From assembly GCA_030648495.1 (NCBI GenBank), contig JAUSHV010000037.1, positions 1 through 33,412 on the forward strand: a stretch of DNA of 33,412 nt, in the 5' to 3' direction. This DNA is from a bacterium (GTDB taxonomy: Bacteria; Patescibacteriota; Minisyncoccia; UBA11713; 2-01-FULL-45-33). The notes beneath the pieces are model-generated. The model saw only the letters and a list, made by a program, of their open reading frames with translations, searched no databases and had not been told where the DNA came from. Both the position numbers and the translations under genes were made by a program. How positions within the stretch are numbered: the stretch's first letter is position 1; each line of letters opens with the position of its first letter. Shown in pieces: positions 9,818 to 17,696 of this stretch.

Positions 9818-9876
9818 CGGTAGGACACCAGGTTTTGGACCTGGGTACCTAGGTTCGAATCCTAGTCCCGCAGCCA
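9803..9876 (+). tRNA. tRNA-Gln (anticodon TTG)
   Basis: Acceptor TGCGGGA/TCCCGCA, D arm GTCTAGCGGTAGGAC, anticodon arm CCAGG-TTTTGGA-CCTGG, T arm CTAGGTTCGAATCCTAG, encoded GCCA 3' end. Confidence 0.95.
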
Positions 9877-9956
9877 CCTTGAGATGGGTTCGGACTCCGA
9901 GAGGAGCGTCGTTTAAATTACATTTATTACCGGATTACCAGTTATAATTAATTTCA

Positions 9957-10547
9957 ATGGGAAACGAACATTTATGGGAAGAAATACGTCCTACCGCGCG
10001 TGGCATGAGTGAGCATTTTGAGGACTTTGGTTTAAGCATTGATGATTTGAGGGGCAAAAAAATTCTTGATATTGGTTCGGGCCTGAATCAGCTTGCAAAT
10101 GAACTAAAAGAAGACAACCTCGACATTACTTCGCTTGATCCATTGTATGCGCTGTCAGCAGAGGAGCGGGAAGCGCTGTATGAAGATTACGAGGATGGGT
10201 CTGAGGAATTACAAAAACTCCTTCATCAACTTAAATCGGAAAATCGATCGTCTAAACTTGTTGCCGGGCGTAGCGACGCACTCCCATTTGCCAATGATTC
10301 GTTTGACCTGATTATCTCGCATTACGGCTCTCCATTTTATGCAGAAGATGCCGAAAAAGTTACACAATTTTTTTCGGAACTCAATCGAGTTTTGAGAAGC
10401 GGCGGAGAAGCTAGAATTTATCCGACATGGTTACGAAATTCAGATATCAAAAAATCTGCCGCTGTAAAAAAATGTCTTAAGGATCTCGAAGAAGGTGGAT
10501 TTCACATAGAGCAAATTGGGAGTTCCTGGATGTTAAAAAAAAGTTAG
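9957..10547 (+). CDS. Class I SAM-dependent methyltransferase-like protein
   Basis: GKKILDIGSGLNQLANEL motif I; DALPFANDSFDLIISHYG; FFSELNRVLRSGGEARIY. Confidence 0.8.
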   Translation: MGNEHLWEEIRPTARGMSEHFEDFGLSIDDLRGKKILDIGSGLNQLANELKEDNLDITSLDPLYALSAEEREALYEDYEDGSEELQKLLHQLKSENRSSKLVAGRSDALPFANDSFDLIISHYGSPFYAEDAEKVTQFFSELNRVLRSGGEARIYPTWLRNSDIKKSAAVKKCLKDLEEGGFHIEQIGSSWMLKKS

Positions 10548-10730
10548 GACAATTTTTGGGAAGATACCTAGTGTCCGAGGAGCGTTGATTTGATATGATT
10601 TAAAAATCACCGGAAAGCCTTACGGGGTCTCAATTTTTAAAAATTCGAGCTCGAGAAAGTTAGCCAAATGAACTTTTCATTATTAAAACACCCCGGGGCG
10701 CGGATGCCGGAAACATGATAGTATTAAAAT

Positions 10731-10937
10731 ATGTCATTACTTAATTTAGCGTTCTACATTCTCTGGCTGGTTTTGTTCGTCTGGGCATTATTGGACATTA
10801 TAGGGGCCAATAAGAGCATGGGATGGAAGGTAATATGGGGGTTGGTATGCCTTGCGTTCCCGGTGGCGGGCACGATACTTTACTACCTCGTTGCCAGGCA
10901 GAAAGACATGCATCTTCCGCAGGACTTTCAGAAATAG
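10731..10937 (+). CDS. PLDc_N-type small membrane protein
   Basis: 68 aa, two TM; ALLDIIGANKSMGWKVIWGLVCLAFPVAGTILYYLVAR matches the PLDc_N pattern. Confidence 0.75.
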   Translation: MSLLNLAFYILWLVLFVWALLDIIGANKSMGWKVIWGLVCLAFPVAGTILYYLVARQKDMHLPQDFQK

Positions 10938-10966
10938 AAACGAAGCAAACATGTTAAAATAAAAGC

Positions 10967-11419
10967 ATGCAGAATCGGATTATTTTAATTGTAGTAGGCT
11001 TAGCTCTGATTTTTGGAGTCGGTTTTTTTGTTTATTCTACCAAACAGCCTGTATTTATACCCCCGGAAGAAATAATTGACCAGACGCCATCTCCGACACC
11101 GACTCCGTCGGTCGTCGTAGCTACTCCTAAACCGACACCAACCCCAACCCCAACTCCGACATTTATTTCGACACCAACGCCGTCGGGCATAACCCTTTCC
11201 CAGATCGCATTGCATAATTCGCGTTCAAGCTGTTGGTCCGCCATAAACGGCAATGTCTATGATTTGACCAGCTGGATACCGTACCACCCCGGCGGCGAGA
11301 ACACCATTCTTTCTATTTGCGGTAAAAACGGGTCGGGCGCGTATAATGGTGAACATGGCGGTAGTTCAAAGACTGCAAAGATATTGATAGGTTTTAAAAT
11401 AGGCGTTCTGGTGCAATAG
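10967..11419 (+). CDS. Membrane-anchored cytochrome b5-like heme-binding domain protein with Thr/Pro linker
   Basis: N-terminal TM, TPTPTPTP linker, then ITLSQIALHNSRSSCWSAINGNVYDLTSWIPYHPGGENTILSICGKNGSGAYNGEHGG (HPGG heme-ligand motif and second His). Confidence 0.85.
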   Translation: MQNRIILIVVGLALIFGVGFFVYSTKQPVFIPPEEIIDQTPSPTPTPSVVVATPKPTPTPTPTPTFISTPTPSGITLSQIALHNSRSSCWSAINGNVYDLTSWIPYHPGGENTILSICGKNGSGAYNGEHGGSSKTAKILIGFKIGVLVQ

Positions 11420-11420
11420 T

Positions 11421-11810
11421 ATGACCATAAATATAAAATTTTCAAGATTGGAGTTGGGACAGAATCTGCTTCGTTTGGGCCTTGCGGCAGTGTTTTTGTG
11501 GTTCGGGTTTTCTCAACTTTTCGATAGTCTCAGATGGGTTTCAGTGGTTCCTGATTGGGCCGTTGAACTGTTTCATCTCCCGCCTGCTATCATTGTACTT
11601 GCGAATGGCGCTTTAGAAGTTATTTTGGGAAGTCTCATTGCGACGGATGTTTTAGTGCGTATCCCCGCCATCATTCTTGCCCTGCATTTGATACCTATCG
11701 CGTTGGATTTCGGGATTACCGCAACAGCTATCCGTGATTACGGTTTGGTTATTGCCGCGTTTACTTTGGCACTTATTTATGGGTATCATGAAAATAAACC
11801 CGAATTATAA
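11421..11810 (+). CDS. DoxX-like membrane protein
   Basis: LLRLGLAAVFLWFGFSQLFDSLRWVSVVPDW; four TM; directly downstream of the cyt b5 gene. Confidence 0.65.
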   Translation: MTINIKFSRLELGQNLLRLGLAAVFLWFGFSQLFDSLRWVSVVPDWAVELFHLPPAIIVLANGALEVILGSLIATDVLVRIPAIILALHLIPIALDFGITATAIRDYGLVIAAFTLALIYGYHENKPEL

Positions 11811-11957
11811 TTTACGGCTTAATACAAACATACTCAATTAGAATTACGATACACAAAAAAAGAAGCGCTACTTGTTTTAGCACTCCAGATTGCCACCGCC
11901 TTATTACCGATATCTGTGGTTTTTGCTCTAAAGTTGTAATCTGACTCTATAATAGAA

Positions 11958-12875
11958 TTACTTATCGTCGACGCCTTGGACAAGGCCAACTATATCGCTA
12001 CGACGAAGTGTTAATTTCAATTCAAGGTTCGACCCATATTGAAACGACTTTTCTGCCTCACTAAAAGAAATTTTATTTAGCATATCATCAAGTTTCCTTG
12101 CCGCCTCAACGAAATCTTTAAAGGACGTAAATTCCTTTTCGCGAAAAGACAAAATTACGGTAAAAATCTTTTTTTCTTGCTCTGTCAACTCCTCTACCGC
12201 CTTTTCTGATATATATTTAACTTGTATAAAAAAAGCTTCACTTAACGCTATTCGAGGTATAGCGTTTACTCTCAATGCTTCTTTTATTTGTGCCATCATT
12301 CCTTTTTCGACAGCCTCGGTAGTACACCCAAGCTGCTTGGCTAATTTGAAATATTCTGCTTCACTATCCTGTACCAGCTCAGCGCTTTCTAAGGAATCAA
12401 TGGTTGTTAAGCAAAGTTTATATATTTCTTCAGCCGATCTCTCCCAGTTATAGCTCTCTCGAAGTTCTTTAAATAATTTATGCGCTGCCGTTAAATCCTT
12501 TTGCCCGCGTTCTTTTGCGTAGAGATCAGGTTCGGTCATTACATATGGCACACTATGTCCTATTAAACTACTGAAACAATATTCTCCCATAAATCGGACC
12601 CTATCATCTCCTTGTTTGGGTAGGGCGCTTCCGGCTTCATAAGATGAAGTTATTGTTTTTGCTGTTTCAAGTAATCTTGCGGCCACCATAGAAACAGAAC
12701 AATCCGATACTTCGCTGGCCAATTCGTTAAGCCCCAACTTTCTCAGTTCGCTGGACACGGATTGCATATTAGTCATGTTGTGACTCGCAAAATATCCTTT
12801 TGCAAATTCAGGCAGCGAGCTTGCTTTCTCCGGTTCAATTTTTTCTTCGGAATTATTCAATTCATTTTCTTTCAT
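11958..12875 (-). CDS. Hypothetical soluble protein
   Basis: Long ORF; more plausible start is MKENELNNSEE at 12875 rather than 12911. Confidence 0.7.
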   Translation of the reverse strand: MKENELNNSEEKIEPEKASSLPEFAKGYFASHNMTNMQSVSSELRKLGLNELASEVSDCSVSMVAARLLETAKTITSSYEAGSALPKQGDDRVRFMGEYCFSSLIGHSVPYVMTEPDLYAKERGQKDLTAAHKLFKELRESYNWERSAEEIYKLCLTTIDSLESAELVQDSEAEYFKLAKQLGCTTEAVEKGMMAQIKEALRVNAIPRIALSEAFFIQVKYISEKAVEELTEQEKKIFTVILSFREKEFTSFKDFVEAARKLDDMLNKISFSEAEKSFQYGSNLELKLTLRRSDIVGLVQGVDDK

Positions 12876-12929
12876 AAAATCTATCGTATCATTTTTTGAT
12901 ATTTTATACAATTATGCTAAAATAATATC

Positions 12930-13475
12930 ATGAAAAAAATAATTCCGTTAGCAATAATTGTTTTGGTAATCATCGGATCAGGCGTAACGTGGAAGCTCAC
13001 AAAAAAAGAAGCGCCCGCGACGGTTGTAACGAATTTTGAAGAATGCGTAAAAACGGGGAACGCAGTAATGGAAAGCTACCCGCGCCAATGCAGGTATGGA
13101 GACAAAACATTCGTTGAGGATATAGGCAATACAATTGAAAAGACCGATTTAATCCACCTTGAATCTCCGCGACCAAACCAAATCGTCAAGAGCCCGCTTA
13201 CTATTAGAGGAGAGGCGCGGGGTAATTGGTTTTTTGAAGCTAGCTTTCCGGTGGCGCTTACAAACTGGGACGGGCTGATTATTGCCCAAGGAATTGCAAC
13301 GGCGAAAAGTGAATGGATGACAAACGATTTCGTTCCATTTGAAGCAGTTCTCACTTTTAAGTCCGATAAAAACGTGTATAGCAACAGAGGAACTCTCATA
13401 TTGCGCAAAGACAATCCGTCGGGTCTTCCCAAGCACGACGATGCCCTTGAGATTCCGGTATTAATTTCATTGTGA
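12930..13475 (+). CDS. Gmad2 immunoglobulin-like domain protein, membrane anchored
   Basis: N-terminal TM; IHLESPRPNQIVKSPLTIRGEARGNWFFEASFPVALTNWDG...; Gmad2 (PF10648)-like. Confidence 0.8.
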   Translation: MKKIIPLAIIVLVIIGSGVTWKLTKKEAPATVVTNFEECVKTGNAVMESYPRQCRYGDKTFVEDIGNTIEKTDLIHLESPRPNQIVKSPLTIRGEARGNWFFEASFPVALTNWDGLIIAQGIATAKSEWMTNDFVPFEAVLTFKSDKNVYSNRGTLILRKDNPSGLPKHDDALEIPVLISL

Positions 13476-13503
13476 GCATAGAAACGAAAAGAAATAAAAT
13501 TGT

Positions 13504-14754
13504 ATGCAAAGCGAACCACAATGGGATGTTGTAGTCATCGGCGGGGGTCCTGCGGGGATGATAGCGGCGGGGCGCGCGGCTCTGCGGGGGCGGCGCGTTT
13601 TATTGCTTGAAAAAAACCCTACTCTTGGGAAGAAGCTTTTAATCACGGGCGGCGGGAGATGCAATGTTACGAATAATAAACCCGATGTCCGCACAATGCT
13701 CGCAAAATATAAAAAAAGCGATAAATTTCTTTTTTCCGCGTTCGCGCAATTTGGCGTCCGAGAAACGCTCAATTTTTTTCATGAACATGGACTGGAAACA
13801 AAAGAAGAGGCAGAGGGGAGAGTGTTTCCGGTTTCAAATAAGGCAAAATCAGTGTGTGATGTGCTTCTGCAATATATAAAAAAAAACGGCGTAAATGTGC
13901 GAACCCGCGCCGAGGTTGTGGGGATTGTATACGATAAGCCGGCGGAGCAGATAGTTATAACGCTTGCCGATAAATCCAAAGTGCGTGCGCGGTCGTGCGT
14001 TGTTGCTAGCGGTGGAACATCGCGTCCGGAGACCGGCTCAACCGGTGAAGGATTTGTATGGTTGAAATCGCTTGGACACGCGATATCCCAAAATGATATG
14101 GCGCTCGTGCCCATCGCACTCAAAGATGCATGGGTGAAAAAAGTTGCCGGAGTAACGCTTAACGGTATCAAACTCACGTCGTTTAAAAATGGCGTAAAGC
14201 AAAAAGTATATAAAGGCAAGCTGCTCTTCACGCATATCGGTATTAGCGGGCCAACAGTCCTTAATATGAGCAGAGATGTCGGCGAACTATTGCAAGACGA
14301 AGAAGAGATTACGATTCTACTCGATCTTTTTCCGGTTTTAGACAACGACGCACTGCGGGGAAAAATTCAAACACTTCTAACCGAGCAAAGCAATAAAAAA
14401 ATAAAAAATTCTCTTTCCCCATTCATTTCTCCCGCTCTAGTCAATTCTTTACTGATGCTCGCCAATATTGACGGCGAAACGCCGAATCACAGTGTGCGGT
14501 CGGGAGAACGCAAGACACTTGTTGCTCTGCTGAAAGCTATCCCTTTGCATGTTGCGGGACTCCTCGGAAAAGACAAAGCAATAGTATCCTCGGGAGGCGT
14601 TGCTCTCGCCCAAGTAAATTTTAAAACAATGCAGTCGCGCATCGTGCCACGGCTCTATTTGGCGGGTGACATGTTAAACATCGACCGGCCTTCAGGCGGA
14701 TACAGCCTACAATTATGCTGGACAACCGGCTACGTTGCCGGGAATAACTGCTAA
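13504..14754 (+). CDS. HI0933/YhiN-family FAD-dependent oxidoreductase
   Basis: DVVVIGGGPAGMIAAGRAALRGRRVLLLEKNPTLGKKLLITGGGRCNVTN; LFTHIGISGPTVLNMSR; GDMLNIDRPSGGYSLQLCWTTGYVAG. Confidence 0.93.
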   Translation: MQSEPQWDVVVIGGGPAGMIAAGRAALRGRRVLLLEKNPTLGKKLLITGGGRCNVTNNKPDVRTMLAKYKKSDKFLFSAFAQFGVRETLNFFHEHGLETKEEAEGRVFPVSNKAKSVCDVLLQYIKKNGVNVRTRAEVVGIVYDKPAEQIVITLADKSKVRARSCVVASGGTSRPETGSTGEGFVWLKSLGHAISQNDMALVPIALKDAWVKKVAGVTLNGIKLTSFKNGVKQKVYKGKLLFTHIGISGPTVLNMSRDVGELLQDEEEITILLDLFPVLDNDALRGKIQTLLTEQSNKKIKNSLSPFISPALVNSLLMLANIDGETPNHSVRSGERKTLVALLKAIPLHVAGLLGKDKAIVSSGGVALAQVNFKTMQSRIVPRLYLAGDMLNIDRPSGGYSLQLCWTTGYVAGNNC

Positions 14755-14777
14755 AAAACTTATCCACAGGCGGGGTA

Positions 14778-14807
14778 TTGCATGGTGAACGCTTGTTCAC
14801 CTATAAT
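14778..14807 (+). promoter_or_regulatory. Promoter TTGCAT-N18-TATAAT with SOS-type operator GGTGAACGCTTGTTCACC filling the spacer
   Basis: -35 14778-14783, perfect 7-bp inverted repeat with 4-nt centre at 14784-14801, -10 14802-14807; core GAAC-N4-GTTC matches the Bacillus-type LexA/DinR box. Confidence 0.85.
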
Positions 14808-14813
14808 TAATTT

Positions 14814-15017
14814 ATGACCAAATATCAAACTTTTAAAACGATTCGCGAAGAGATTGAAAGGCTGAACCACGAGATAGATCTCAAGATAATCCTAGGCCGG
14901 CCATATATGGTGGAGTCTAGGCGGCACAAAATGCTTTTAGCGAGGTTTGAGAGGCTTGCTCCAGGGCGAGCATGGTTCAAACGCTCCATGAACATAATGG
15001 CCTCGTTAGTTTTATAA
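14814..15017 (+). CDS. Small hypothetical protein, first gene of the lexA operon
   Basis: 67 aa ORF starting 6 nt after the -10; stop 2 nt before the lexA ATG. Confidence 0.65.
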   Translation: MTKYQTFKTIREEIERLNHEIDLKIILGRPYMVESRRHKMLLARFERLAPGRAWFKRSMNIMASLVL

Positions 15018-15019
15018 TT

Positions 15020-15589
15020 ATGTTTTCCTCATATAAACAAAAAATTATTTTGTTTTATAAATCGCGTAAGCGCATGCCCACATACGCCGAGATAATGAAG
15101 CTTGTCGGTTTTAAGTCAAAAAATGCCGCATATAAACTAGTCAATAAATTAATTGAGGAGGGCGCTCTGTCCAAAGATCCAAGCGGCCATTTGATACCCA
15201 ACCGTCTTCAAGATGAATTGCCGCTTTTAGGTTTAGTCGAAGCCGGGTTCCCGTCTTTGGCCGAAGAACAAATTTTGGATACTTTTAATTTTGACGACTA
15301 TCTTATTAAAAACAAGGAATCTACTTATATACTTAAAGTTAAAGGCGACTCTATGATAGATGCGGGGATACATGAAGGCGACTTAGTAATTGCTGAGAAG
15401 GGCCGTGAAGCCAGAGTCGGAGATATTGTCATAGCGGAAGTAGACGGAGGGTGGACAATGAAATATTTCAAGAAAATGGGAAGTCTTGTGTATCTTGAGC
15501 CGGCGAATAAAGAATACAAGCCGATATTCGCAAAGCGCGAGCTCAACATCGCCGCGGTCGTAAGCGGAGTAATCCGCAAATATAGATAA
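15020..15589 (+). CDS. lexA: LexA-like repressor (S24 autopeptidase)
   Basis: ATG at 15020 (MFSSYKQKIILFYKSRKRMPTYAEIMKLVGFKSKNAAYKLVNKLIEEGALS winged helix), Ala-Gly cleavage site LVEAGFPS, catalytic Ser KGDSMIDAGI, Lys in GGWTMKYFKK. Confidence 0.88.
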   Translation: MFSSYKQKIILFYKSRKRMPTYAEIMKLVGFKSKNAAYKLVNKLIEEGALSKDPSGHLIPNRLQDELPLLGLVEAGFPSLAEEQILDTFNFDDYLIKNKESTYILKVKGDSMIDAGIHEGDLVIAEKGREARVGDIVIAEVDGGWTMKYFKKMGSLVYLEPANKEYKPIFAKRELNIAAVVSGVIRKYR

Positions 15590-15640
15590 TCCACAGAACA
15601 AGATTGCTTGGTATAAATAGATTATGCTATACTGTATTTC

Positions 15641-16234
15641 ATGAACATTATAGATATTAAGTCAAAAAAAGCAGTCATTATTGGTGTAGTAGTCGTCGTT
15701 TTGGGAGTTCTTGTTTTTCTTTATAAGGGTTTATTTATCGCCGCCTTGGTCAACGGCTCGCCCATCAGCCGCTTTGAGGTTTTAGGACAGCTTGAGAAGA
15801 CTTCAGGCAAGAGCGTGCTTGACTCACTTATCACTAAAAAATTGATTGAGGATGAAGCAAAGAAAAAGGGAATATCGGTAAGTACCGACGAAGTGAAAAC
15901 AGAAATCTCGAAAATAGAAGAGCAGGTAAAATCTCAAGGAGGGACTTTAGACGCAGCGCTTGCACAGCAGGGAATGACCCGCGCTGATCTCGAAACGCAA
16001 ATCTTCGTGAATGGCAAGATTCAAAAACTGCTTGCTGATAAATTAAATATTACTGACGACGAGATTGCAAAATATATTACAGACAACAAAGTAGAGATTC
16101 CGAAAGGCCAGGAACAGCAATTTAAAGACAACATCAAGTCTCAGCTCTCCCAGCAAAAATTGAGCGCCGAAGCCCAAACGCTTATTGCTTCGTTGAAAGC
16201 CGCCGCAAAAATAAAATATTTTGTGAGTTACTAG
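15641..16234 (+). CDS. SurA N-terminal domain-like secreted/membrane chaperone (no PPIase domain)
   Basis: TM anchor, then VNGSPISRFEVLGQLEKTSGKSVLDSLITKKLIEDEAKKKGISVSTDEVKTEI. Confidence 0.8.
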   Translation: MNIIDIKSKKAVIIGVVVVVLGVLVFLYKGLFIAALVNGSPISRFEVLGQLEKTSGKSVLDSLITKKLIEDEAKKKGISVSTDEVKTEISKIEEQVKSQGGTLDAALAQQGMTRADLETQIFVNGKIQKLLADKLNITDDEIAKYITDNKVEIPKGQEQQFKDNIKSQLSQQKLSAEAQTLIASLKAAAKIKYFVSY

Positions 16235-16238
16235 GAAT

Positions 16239-17696
16239 ATGTTTGGGGCGATCGACTCTCTTCTCAACCGGGTGACGATGTACCGTTTGGCGCTTTATTA
16301 CCTGTTTTTTTTAGTTCTTTACGCGTCTTTATTTGGATTTTTGGGCGCGTTGCCATATAGAGCACAGGATTTCCTTATTTTGACAGCCATTTTAATGGCT
16401 GTTTCCTGGGGTACAAACAAAGTTCTCGCCCGCATTTTCCACGTGAATGAGAATATTGAATCCTCTTTAATAACCGGGCTTATTTTGGCTTTGATAATAA
16501 ATCCGGACCCGGCGCTTGCCGGATCTTCTTTAGTCTTCTGGTCGCTAGCCGGATTTTTGGCCAGCATTTCTAAATATATTTTTGCGCCTTTTAGAAAACA
16601 TATTTTTAATCCCGCTGCTTTCGCTGTTGCCGCGACTGCCTTTACCATAGGCCAGCCGGCCGGGTGGTGGGTTGGTTCTTTCCCAATTATGCTTCCGCCG
16701 GTATTTTTTGGAGGACTTCTTATAGCAAGAAAGCTCCGTAGGGGAGACTTAGTTTTGAGTTTTCTCGTTTCCTCATTAATATTGCTATTTTGGAAAGGTG
16801 GCTGGACAGTTATTCCGCAAACAATTTACTATGCTCCGTTTTTTTTCTTTGCGTTCATCATGCTCACTGAACCGTCGACAGCACCGCCTAGGCAGGGCAA
16901 GCGCATTGCCTACGGAGCTGTGGTCGGAGTTTTATCAATACTTACCACTTATGAGCTAGCGCTCCTTTGCGGCAATATTTTTTCTTATTTAGTAAGCCCA
17001 AAGCACCGCTTTATTATGAAATTAAAAGAACAAAAAGAAATAGCCTCGAATATTTATGAGTTTTCTTTTGCCCATCAGGAAAAAATATCACATCTTCCCG
17101 GACAATATTTTGAATGGACCCTAAAACACAAAAACTCGGATACTAGAGGAATCCGCCGCTACTTCACTATCGCTTCTTCGCCTACGGAGAACGAGATAAG
17201 GTTGGGTACAAAATTCAACCGGCAAGGAAGCACATTCAAAAAAACTCTGGCAGCAATGCGTCCCGGAGACAAAATTTCCGCCTGCCAGCTTGCGGGAGAT
17301 TTTACGTTGCCGGCGGATAAAAACAAAAAACTAGTCTTCATTGCAGGAGGAATCGGCATTACGCCTTTTCGCAGCATGATTAAATATCTCATCGATATAA
17401 AAGAAAAAAGAGATATTATTTTACTGTATTCAAATAAAACTGAATCAGAGATCGCTTACCGTGAAATTTTTGAGGAAGCGCGCACAAAACTCAGCATAAA
17501 AACAGTTTATATTAACAACGACAAAGACGGGTTTATCAACGATAAAACTATTATGTGGGAAGCGCCTGATTTTAAAGAGAGGCATTTCTATATTTCCGGT
17601 CCGCCATCGATGATAGAAGCTTTTCAGCATACTCTTACCGCAATCGGCGTCCCACGCTCGCAAATAAAAACCGATTTTTTCCCGGGATACGTTTAA
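16239..17696 (+). CDS. Fusion of RnfD/NqrB-like membrane domain with ferredoxin-reductase (FAD/NAD) domain
   Basis: N-terminal multi-TM with RKHIFNPAAFAVAATAF and ILTEPSTAP-like segment (MLTEPSTAPPRQ); C-terminal GIRRYFTIASSPTENEIRLGTKF, GIGITPFRSMIKYL, HFYISGPPSMIEAF. Confidence 0.85.
   Translation: MFGAIDSLLNRVTMYRLALYYLFFLVLYASLFGFLGALPYRAQDFLILTAILMAVSWGTNKVLARIFHVNENIESSLITGLILALIINPDPALAGSSLVFWSLAGFLASISKYIFAPFRKHIFNPAAFAVAATAFTIGQPAGWWVGSFPIMLPPVFFGGLLIARKLRRGDLVLSFLVSSLILLFWKGGWTVIPQTIYYAPFFFFAFIMLTEPSTAPPRQGKRIAYGAVVGVLSILTTYELALLCGNIFSYLVSPKHRFIMKLKEQKEIASNIYEFSFAHQEKISHLPGQYFEWTLKHKNSDTRGIRRYFTIASSPTENEIRLGTKFNRQGSTFKKTLAAMRPGDKISACQLAGDFTLPADKNKKLVFIAGGIGITPFRSMIKYLIDIKEKRDIILLYSNKTESEIAYREIFEEARTKLSIKTVYINNDKDGFINDKTIMWEAPDFKERHFYISGPPSMIEAFQHTLTAIGVPRSQIKTDFFPGYV

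Noticed and set aside
9656-9877. Minus-strand ORF MAAGLGFEPRYPGPKPGVLPLDDPA...
   Set aside because: Translation of the antisense of tRNA-Gln; 'GFEPR...' is a familiar spurious tRNA-antisense peptide.
11083-11190. Short tandem repeat (ccgacaccaaccccaaccccaactcc)
   Set aside because: Codes for an ordinary Thr-Pro linker; not a CRISPR or regulatory repeat.
11000-11253. Minus-strand ORFs over the Thr-Pro repeat (GVGVGVGVG...)
   Set aside because: Low-complexity antisense of the TPTPTP linker in the cytochrome b5 protein.
14972-15019. N-terminal extension MVQTLHEHNGLVSFII of lexA
   Set aside because: Overlaps the upstream 67-aa gene; LexA-like sequence begins at ATG 15020.
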